64,000 nt of DNA, from assembly GCA_022478985.1 (NCBI GenBank), contig JAKSZP010008057.1:91974-155973 (forward strand). Reading direction: 5' to 3'. The DNA comes from Massospora cicadina (taxonomy: Eukaryota; Entomophthoromycota; Entomophthoromycetes; Entomophthorales; Entomophthoraceae). This document shows, in pieces, positions 57,371-64,000 of this stretch. Both the position numbers and the translations under genes were made by a program. Under the pieces are notes generated by a model. That model searched no databases. It was not told the DNA's origin and saw only the letters and a program-made list of their open reading frames with translations. Each line of letters starts with the position of its first letter. The first letter of the stretch is position 1.

Positions 57371-57930
57371 TTTACTTAGTCTACTTAAAACTTGGACATA
57401 TTATTGATGACAAAATCCTTACTAGTGATCATGCCATAAACATGTGTTCATTCCTCAGATTAATCTATCTCCAAGCCAAGCTTAGCTTTTATTCCAGAAG
57501 AGAAGGTGACATTTCCTATTAGGCTGTCAGTTGTCATGACAATCAACAAGTCTCAAGGGCAGACCTTTGACAAAATAAGACTTTATCTTCCAGCTCCAGC
57601 TTTTGGACATGACAAATTTATGTCACCTTTTCTTGAGTCAAGCGCTTTAAAGGTGTAAAATTTTGCAGAATTTTTGTAATTAAGGATGGGCTAGCCCTTA
57701 AGTCTGGACTCAAATTATAGTATATTGTGAATTTTTATAGGTAATTTTTTTGATGTGTGCTATCCAATTTTCTTTGCAGGGTTACATGGATAGTTTGTTA
57801 AACTCTCTTTAGTCTTTATTTGTTTATATGGAACTAGTTCCTTGCTGCTACCAAAGAGTAAAAAAGATGGCATGCACAGAGAAGGCTAATTAAAAAATGT
57901 TAATATTTAAAAAAAACTCAGATGGTTTAT
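57371..57930 (+). pseudogene. Helitron G helicase, C-terminal part
   Basis: The helicase resumes with LGHIIDDKILTSDHA (about 57385-57430), HVFIPQINLSPSQ (57440-57475) and FQKRR. FPIRLSVVMTINKSQGQTF (about 57510-57565) is the last Pif1 helicase motif, followed by IRLYLPAPAFGHDKF. These follow in order on what stopped at 48045. Frame changes and a TAG occur. The rest, to 57930, is 3' untranslated. Confidence 0.75.
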
Positions 57931-58246
57931 GAGATATTGATGATGGGAAATCCTATCAGGCACATGACTAGTAAACATTATTATATGTTAAATTATATCC
58001 ACAAAAATGCTGAGCAAAATGGGGGATTAACATTATAAAAACTAAAGATACTTGTTAAATAAACAACTGACTTTCAATGACTTAATTAAAATTTGACCTC
58101 TTAGCCTCAAGCTGTAAAAGGATGGATTATGAATCAAAATTATTAATACAAGCAACGCCAGATAGATTAACTAATCTTTTATATTAAATTAGTACTAACT
58201 ATAGTGTGCATTAATTAACATGGGAAAAGCCATGGCTACCTACTTA
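57931..58246 (+). repeat. Helitron G 3' end
   Basis: It matches the H1 3' end. The hairpin CATGG/CCATG with loop GAAAAG lies 12 bases before the end; the terminal CTTA is probably a decayed CTAG. Confidence 0.65.
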
Positions 58247-58452
58247 TCCTAAATAAACCTATCATTAAAATCAGGCTTACCATATCATTTCCTCACTCAA
58301 TCCTAGATCAGTTATTACTAGACATTAAAATTTTCATTATTAAACTCAGTGACGCAATAACAGTTCTAAGTTTATCTTTAAAAAGCATTCAGCTTAATGC
58401 AACCAGCTCTCAGAAAAACCTTTGTGCCTTACTAATAATTAAGCTAATTCTT
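58247..58452. other. AT-rich sequence, nothing recognised
   Basis: Flank to the right of Helitron G. No frame or repeat was identified. Confidence 0.3.
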
Positions 58453-58592
58453 AAAAGTAATAAAGGGGTGTGACCTTGGGACAAATATACCACACTGAGA
58501 TTCTTTATAGCCAGTACAGGTTCAAACATGCTTTGAACAAAACCTGCACTAGAGTAGAAGCAGGAATTACCCTGCCAGGCTAACCACCCTTC
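58453..58592 (-). mobile_element. tRNA-derived SINE
   Basis: The minus strand starts GGTGGTTAGCCTGGCAGGG (A box). A TTTGAACC-type B region follows, then CTGTACTGGC and the tail TCAGTGTGGTATATTTGTCC followed by CAAGGTCA. The flanks attaagctaattctt (58438-58452) and attaagcttattctt (58593-58607) differ at one base. It is the same subfamily as 61433-61561. Confidence 0.8.
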
Positions 58593-58607
58593 ATTAAGCT
58601 TATTCTT

Positions 58608-58950
58608 GATGAGAAAATACTTCTTTTTTGTTAAACTACAACTATCAAACCTATATATTTTATAGCTCTTATGTTATCTGATAAAAGGTTCAATTTGTAT
58701 AACACCTAATTTTTTTGATAAATATTGAAACAAATATGCAAGGCCTAAAATTACTAAAATCACACAGATATCAAGTAAATGTTGATTGAATTATTTTAAT
58801 TATTATAGTAAAATTGACCCATTAGTATAATATAATAATGTGTATTTTATTATATTTAACTTAAAGAAAGGTTAGATGAAGCTATACATTTTTACCAAAA
58901 GCTTGTAAACCTGGTTATCTGTTTAAAATATATGTATATTTTCATAAGTC
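58608..58950. other. AT-rich sequence, nothing recognised
   Basis: No frame, repeat or hairpin of note was seen. Confidence 0.3.
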
Positions 58951-59869
58951 TGTCACATCTTATTAATGTGGTATTTGTCAAGAGAGTGTCTGTAACTCTC
59001 TCATTCCCAGAGAGGTAGTGTGAGATGCACAGTCGCACCGCCAGGGAACTAGCCATTAACAAGTTTGGAAATAGGGCACTGCGGAGGGTGCCAAAGCAAG
59101 GGACCTAGGGTGAGGGTGTACAACACAGTTTATAATAGTAAATAATCAAGAAACAACAGAACTTGGTTGGACCCCAAAGAGGAATCCATAACCAAGTGAA
59201 GGGAAGTGCTAGGGAGCTTGGACACCTCAATCTGGAGGGGAACAGGGAGGCCCAAAGGTGCACTGGATACTGTAGTTAATTTATACAAAATAAAGTGGCC
59301 AACGTTGTTGAAGATCTCCTTAATGAGGTCCACACACAGGTTTGTACAAGAAACCATATTTTAAAAAAACTTAAACTCAAAAGAGAATTTTATTTAGAAA
59401 GCTAACCAATAAAGAAAGTTGGTCTCAGGGAAACATACTTAAGCAATGGAGGGTGAGTCATCAATTGGCAGAAGTGGTACTAAGACTAAGTGCACCAATA
59501 AGCGCATGCTACCATCAGCCTGGGTCCTGTAACTCAAAATTGATCAAACTTGAGTTATTGATTATAATTGGACTTGCCCAATTTCTAATTTTAGATTTGT
59601 AATGGGTTTCAAAACCCAGTTCCTTGAGCAACTATAACAACCATCAGGGTTCAGAATGTAGCTGGTACATTTTAACACCCTAGATGTAACGCCAGGGTAA
59701 GCATTGTGCACCTTCCCAGGACCAACCTGGGCATATTTTGCCTGTACCCAGCGTTGGTCCAGGGTAGGCTTAAGGTCAGGGAGGCCTGCCAACTTCACAT
59801 TTTTGGCCTCCTGACGTGCAGCTTTGTCCTTAAAATTGGTTCTCTCATTTATGTCATGGAGCCATGACA
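58951..59869 (-). repeat. Candidate solo LTR
   Basis: The minus strand starts TGTCATGGCTCCATGACA and ends AAGATGTGACA, so TG...CA ends with a TGTCA/TGACA inversion. The composition differs from its AT-rich flanks, and no long frame is recognisable. The flanking bases (aagtc, gtatt) do not form a duplication, so this is tentative. Confidence 0.35.
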
Positions 59870-60500
59870 GTATTCATTATTAATTGACTTTAAAAAGGAG
59901 GAGATTCTTAATTTGGCCTGTATATTTTTTCTATGTTTATTTGTTTAACTATGAAACTAGATTACTTTTGATAATCATTTTTTGAAAAAGAGGATGCTCT
60001 AACTTAGGTCCCATTTTACTTTTGTAAGTATTGGTTCAGTATCTGACCATTAATTTAGTAAGTATATAAAAATAGACCAGAAGCAACGGATCTCAATTGT
60101 GGGAATGTTCAGCGTTGGATAAACTTAATTCTGGCATTGGTGAATCAATAGCTTTGAAGCAACTTCTAATAAATATATGTCCTATGGATGGGGGTATACT
60201 CAAAATCCAGGAAAGTATGAGATCATAGTGGGATGAGCTTAAACCATTATAGATGCTAAAATTTTTTGCATAATTTGACCAATAAAATCAACTAAAGTTG
60301 AAAATGAAACTATTGTAGATGATGATCAGTAAAATTAACATAGATTGACCAATAAAATAAATTAAATGTAATAAAATGAATTGTTAGTATAGTTATTTAT
60401 GAGATACTATATATGGTATATACAATGATTTTATTTTTATATAGAATTAGTGAGATTCAAAAATGATCTATAGAGATAGTATTTTCTAAATATAATTAAG
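59870..60500. other. AT-rich sequence, nothing recognised
   Basis: Contains short local repeats such as 'accaataaaatcaactaaa' and 'accaataaaataaattaaa' (60279, 60347). No coding. Confidence 0.3.
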
Positions 60501-60958
60501 GAACAAAGTACTTTTAAAAAAGTACCAATTTTTTATGGTAAAAAAGAACTAGCTTTAAATTTTTTGAGAAAAAAGAACTACCTCCAAAAAAGCTCTAAAA
60601 AGTATAAAATAATAAAGAAATTATGAATACTCAACAAAACCCTTTTTGAAGTCAGTGCTGTATTCCAACCTGACTTATAGAATTTTGCTCACAAATACAA
60701 ATTAAAGCTTATACTGGATTAGGTCCAAGTGTAAATTATAAGCAACTTAGAATGTACAGTGCTGAGTATATATATTATAAATGGCTATTATAAGGCAGTT
60801 TAAAATCCAGCACTGACTTCAAAAAGGGTTTTATTGGGTATTCATAATTTCTTGATTATTTTATACTTATTAGTGCCTTTTTCAAAAAAGCTCTTTTTCC
60901 CCCAATTTTTTTATTATCTAAGCTTTGATTAACACTTTTTTTTGTTACCCATTTGATT
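60501..60958. repeat. Fold-back (long inverted repeat)
   Basis: 60585-60668 is the near reverse complement of about 60797-60890: the phrase AAACCCTTTTTGAAGTCAGTG at 60638 returns inverted at 60810. A further weak complementarity extends both arms. The loop is about 130 bp. It could be a MITE or an inverted duplication. No target duplication was recognised. Confidence 0.55.
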
Positions 60959-60977
60959 GGCTCTAGTATCAGTTTCT

Positions 60978-61263
60978 TTTTTATTTTATTTGAGGTGGGC
61001 TGACCTGGGGACAATACTGCATCAATTAAGAAAAATTGATTGAATGGGAAAGGAGGATAAAATCTGGAAAACCTCCATGCGTGGCATATGATAGGCCAGG
61101 AACTCCATGGACTGCCTTTGCTATTCGCTATCTTGGTTTGGGGAATCGGTGTGCAATGCCAACACAGTCATAATTGTCCCCTACCCAAAGTTCCAGTACC
61201 AGAATTGAACTCAGGGGAGACAGCGGTAGAGGTCCCTACTCTACCACTTGGGTATCCTCCCCT
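60978..61263 (-). mobile_element. tRNA-derived SINE, second head type
   Basis: A perfect 16-bp duplication, tctagtatcagtttct, is at 60962-60977 and 61264-61279. The minus strand begins with a tRNA-like head (ACCCAAGTGGTAGAGTAGGG as A box, GAGTTCAATTCTGG as B box). It ends ATTGTCCCCAGGTCAGCCC, then ACCTCAAATAAAATAAAA, the LINE-like tail. A frame on the plus strand (61088-61297) is incidental. Confidence 0.88.
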
Positions 61264-61432
61264 TCTAGTATCAGTTTCTAGTTCAATATTTATATAAATT
61301 ATAAACTATTGAAAAACTAGAACCAGGCTTCTTGCATAGTAGAAGCCTCATAAATATATTACAAGGTAAATTGATTGATTTATTTAACTAGCTATAAAGC
61401 ACCAAAAAATCACAATTTCTTTAATTTGTAAA

Positions 61433-61561
61433 GGGTGGTTAGCCTGGCTGGTTAAACTGCTTCCACCCTAGTGCAGGTTTCAAGTTCAAAACCTGTACTG
61501 GCTAGAAAAATTCTCAGTGTGGTATATTTGTCCCAAGGTTGACCCACCTCGATTATTTTAC
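61433..61561 (+). mobile_element. tRNA-derived SINE
   Basis: A 14-bp duplication, ctttaatttgtaaa, is at 61419-61432 and 61562-61575. The head is GGGTGGTTAGCCTGGCTGG, with a B-like AAGTTCAAAACC. The tail is GTGTGGTATATTTGTCCC, then AAGGTTGACCCACCTCGA. Total 129 bp, the same subfamily as the minus-strand copy at 58453. Confidence 0.88.
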
Positions 61562-61575
61562 CTTTAATTTGTAAA

Positions 61576-61740
61576 TTTTTCACATGTGGGGTTTTATACG
61601 CATCAACTAAAATATTAGGTAAAGATTAAACGCTTATTAGAAGCAAAATTACTAGGGATACGTAAAAGTAAGTTTCATGATGAAAATTGTTAATTGACTT
61701 TATTTAAAAGTATATTTTAAGGTCCTTATATTAGTTATTA
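61576..61740. other. AT-rich leader before the second LINE
   Basis: No feature was seen. The LINE 5' end lies somewhere before the ORF1 ATG at 61771. Confidence 0.3.
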
Positions 61741-61770
61741 ATCTTTCCAAATTATAAAAATATCAATCAA

Positions 61771-63579
61771 ATGGCAGTGGAAGCCGCAGCTGCCCCTGCC
61801 AACACCCTTCTCCACCAGCATCTCCATGGGGTGATGGAACCCCTAGTTGAGGGCATTCCTATCCCAAATTTCCCTTCCAATTTCAATAAGGATGATAAAT
61901 ATGAAATTGAGGAGCTTGCTTTCAGTGCAAGCCGCGCTTGCATTGATGCAGTGAAAACCTCTATTTTTGACCCCAACTATCCCCAAACTCAATGGCAAAT
62001 CAAGTCATTTACTTATGTGCCAGCTCTCATCACTTTTAATGAGCATCAACTTGCTCAATACATTGAGGTGATAGACTTTTCTCCCTCGTTGCAATCACTT
62101 TTACAACTTATTCAATTCAAGTCTGATTCTAGTTTGATAATCTCACAGAGGAGATTAGTCTGCACCCATGTCAGGGAGCAGTTGGGCAAGTAAGGTAAGA
62201 TGAGCAGGTGGTAGGCCCGCGGCCTCAAACGTTTAAAAACACCCCAGAGAAACTGGCAGAATAGAAAAAAAATAAAAAAAACTGGCGGTCACTATTTCCC
62301 CAGAAATCCTCACTTGGCAAGCGCGATGCAACCAGTACATCAACATGCCGCACTCCCAACCACTCTTGTTGGTGGAATATGGATTCCGTGTGTTTCTGGA
62401 CATCCAACAAACAGCTCTATGGGAAAAATTTTGTGGGGATGTGCACACTTTTTTCCCAACTGCAGTGTACATCACACCTCACTCCATGTCACGCAGTTGG
62501 CTGGACCTCAGTTTCAAAAACAAGGAGGCAGCAGACAAAGCTGCTGTGGTATGTGTAGTGATCAACCTCCCTGAAGGGCAATGGGTCATCAAACCAAATG
62601 CACCAGATGGACAAAATCAAACCAAAATTTCCTCACATTTGACTTTTTGCCTACTACGGTAAAACGTGCCATTTTGGAGCAACACCTGAAAAATGGTCTC
62701 TCCATTTATGGCGAAATACAATCTTTCAAGAAGCAACACTTTACGCTGATGCCACACCTGTGCACCAGCAAAGCCATCGCAGTTCTGATCCCAACTGAGG
62801 AGATCATGAAGGACCTAACCCAGATCCCACACTCCACATATATCAATATTGAAGGGCATACCAACCACCCTTTCTGGGTAACCATGGACAGCGCGCCCCC
62901 CATCTGCACCCACTGTGATGCATTCAGCCATAAGGCACATGCATGCCCCACCAAGGAGTGCATCACATTCCAAGAGCACCCCTCGGTGGCCATGGCCAGC
63001 GGAGAGGCGCACTACAAACCAACTGCAAGCACCAAAGAGGCTTTCCCGTGGGGAGCACAAGGCTGCTACCTACTGGTAAAGCCTATTTTCCTGCAAGAGC
63101 GGAAGAAGGCCAAGCAGGCCCGCAGGGCCACAGCCAAGGAAGTGGCCAAAGTCACCACCACTATCCCACACTTTCAATGCCAGGAGGACATCAAAACCTT
63201 CGCAGTGGAAGCAACTTGGGAATCCATCAACCAATCAGATTGGGAAGCCCATGCCAATTGGGCCACTCAATCTGAGGATCTGATGGGCAACTTAATATCA
63301 CCCAATCTTTGTAACCAAGCTCCGGTCAAAACTGAATTGGTCTCCAACCTACCTAAAAATTTTTTTGACCTGCTCGATGGTGCACCAAATTCATCCGCAC
63401 CACAAAAAATTTGTCTGACATTGGGGAAACAAAAAGCGAAGGCAAAAGCCAATGCAAACCTTTCTGCTAAAATCAACAAAACTACCTATAGCGTTGCTGC
63501 AAACACCTGCGCTGCCATGAAGGCCTGTGGGGATCTAGAGAAGGCTAGTGGGCCCAGGTGCCCACCCCCTTGCACCTAA
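61771..63579 (+). pseudogene. Second LINE ORF1
   Basis: ATG at 61771. Frame 61771-62193 is an Ala-rich N-terminus with EELAFSASRACIDAVKTSIF. Frame 62345-62662 has EYGFRVFLDIQQTALW and SWLDLSFKNKEAADKA. After a frameshift near 62620, 62581-63579 has FDFLPTTVKRAILEQHLKNG, a CCHC knuckle CTHCDAFSHKAHAC near 62908-62950, and a Lys/Ala-rich end. The middle blocks align with ORF1 of the other LINE (FDQLPSTVHRDIL, GWVDVRFMSAEEAAESA). The stretch 62194-62344 is disturbed. Confidence 0.8.
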
Positions 63580-64000
63580 GGTGTGATGGGGGAAACTTCA
63601 CTTTAGGGATGTTGAATATTGCCAGACTCAAGGCCTCACTGTCCCGGGCTAGGAAACTGAGTTTTTTACAAAAAAATTTACCCGTGGATATCTTGGCCAT
63701 CCAGGAGTCCCACTGTCTGCGAGGTTCTGAGGATGCTTGGAAAACCATGCTCCTCCCATCCCTATCCTTTTGGTCAGAGCACTGTGGGGTGCTAGTTTGG
63801 AAAAACAATTTTTTAAAATTTTTATCATTGGAATCCTTCCTCAATGGCTGAGTCCTCATTGTCACTTTCTTGTGGGCCGACGTGGCACATGCTATCATCA
63901 ACATATATGTCACAACCTGTGCACAAGAACGTCAGGAATTTTTCTTGTCAGTCAAATCCTTCCCTTTACCCGCAGACTCTTTTGTAGTTGGCAATATGAA
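63558..64000 (+). pseudogene. Second LINE ORF2, endonuclease start (partial)
   Basis: MLNIARLKASLSRARKL, then LPVDILAIQESHC with the catalytic Glu, LPSLSFWSEHCGVLVW, and, after an in-frame TGA at 63849, INIYVTTCAQERQEFF and FVVGNM at the window edge, where VGDFN is usual. The same motif order is found at 26471-26000 (minus) in the other LINE. The GDFN Asp appears lost (GN). Confidence 0.75.

Larger units (their letters stand above)
21435..58246 (+). mobile_element. Autonomous-type Helitron G, split by nested insertions
   Basis: The proposed 5' end is TCTACTTAATAAAC at 21435 after an A. The 3' end is a hairpin (CATGG 58219-58223, CCATG 58230-58234) followed by CTACCTACTTA and a T at 58247. 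Between them, the Rep N-terminal region (28390-29549), Rep catalytic region (45261-46300), helicase (47090-48045) and helicase C-terminus (57380-57660) appear in the correct order on one strand. They are separated by a LINE, element D, H1 with F, and H2. The reading crosses D: HHGYKLFNQYLV begins right after its second target duplication. Without insertions it would be about 6 kb. The 5' end is the least certain part. Confidence 0.7.
61741..64000 (+). mobile_element. Second LINE (5' part, runs off the window)
   Basis: ORF1 (61771-63579) and the start of ORF2 (from about 63558) resemble the LINE at 22679-28076 in order and in motif blocks, but the two are different families. The insertion at 8290 derives from this family's 5' end. 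Its 3' end is outside the window. Confidence 0.85.

Noticed and set aside
58951..59869. DNA transposon with TGTCA/TGACA inverted ends
   Set aside because: The inversion is only a few bases, no transposase is present and no target duplication is visible; a solo LTR is a slightly better guess.
61088..61297. Small secreted or membrane protein (69 codons, hydrophobic start)
   Set aside because: The frame lies antisense across a SINE and uses its tRNA-like head; the hydrophobic start is incidental.
1..64000. CRISPR array, bacterial operon or prophage
   Set aside because: No spaced direct repeats or bacterial gene organisation; all coding is from eukaryotic transposable elements.

Overview
The window is a graveyard of transposable elements in an AT-rich eukaryotic genome. 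I see no host gene: every coding stretch I can read belongs to a retrotransposon, a Helitron or a DNA transposon, nearly all broken by stops and frameshifts. Chromodomain-bearing Ty3 elements, APE-type LINEs whose ORF1 carries a CCHC knuckle, tRNA-derived SINEs, a Rep/helicase Helitron and an arthropod-like mariner together suggest a repeat-inflated fungal genome. A large-genome insect-associated (Entomophthorales-like) fungus is my best guess, but that is inference, not a reading.

The layout is strongly nested. (1) 1-21183 is one plus-strand Ty3 element (A), cut off on the left by the window edge. It is broken by a minus-strand chromovirus (B, 828-6812), by an internally deleted LINE copy (8290-8816) and by a large minus-strand Ty3 element (C, 10101-20846) that itself holds a mariner-type transposon (16301-17631). 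(2) About 21435-58246 is one plus-strand Helitron (G). Its Rep/helicase reading is split by a full-length LINE (22679-28076, minus), a Ty3 element (D, 29550-45260, plus), a non-autonomous Helitron (H1, 48046-56766) containing a plus-strand chromovirus (F, 48504-56419), and a second Helitron-like piece (H2, from 56767). D contains a minus-strand Ty3 element (E, 33152-40483) and a short LTR element without coding (TRIM-like, 43063-44972). E carries a SINE in one LTR (39709-40036). (3) 58247-64000 is AT-rich sequence with three SINEs in all (58453, 60978, 61433), a possible solo LTR, a fold-back repeat and the 5' part of a second LINE running off the right edge.

Most insertion boundaries rest on target-site duplications: 5 bp exact for C, 4 of 5 bp for D, F and the TRIM, 15 bp for the LINE, 14-16 bp for the SINEs, and 12 bp for the LINE derivative. 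In several cases the uninterrupted sequence can be read on both sides.

Points of most interest: a collagen-like Gly-X-Y tract in the Gag of E; one LINE-like 3' tail shared by SINEs with different tRNA-like heads; protein-like frames inside the LTRs of two diverged chromovirus subfamilies; non-canonical TATTGGA/TCCAATA LTR ends in E; and decay dominated by C-to-T type changes, such as Gln/Arg codons turned to stops and a HUH motif turned to YAH.
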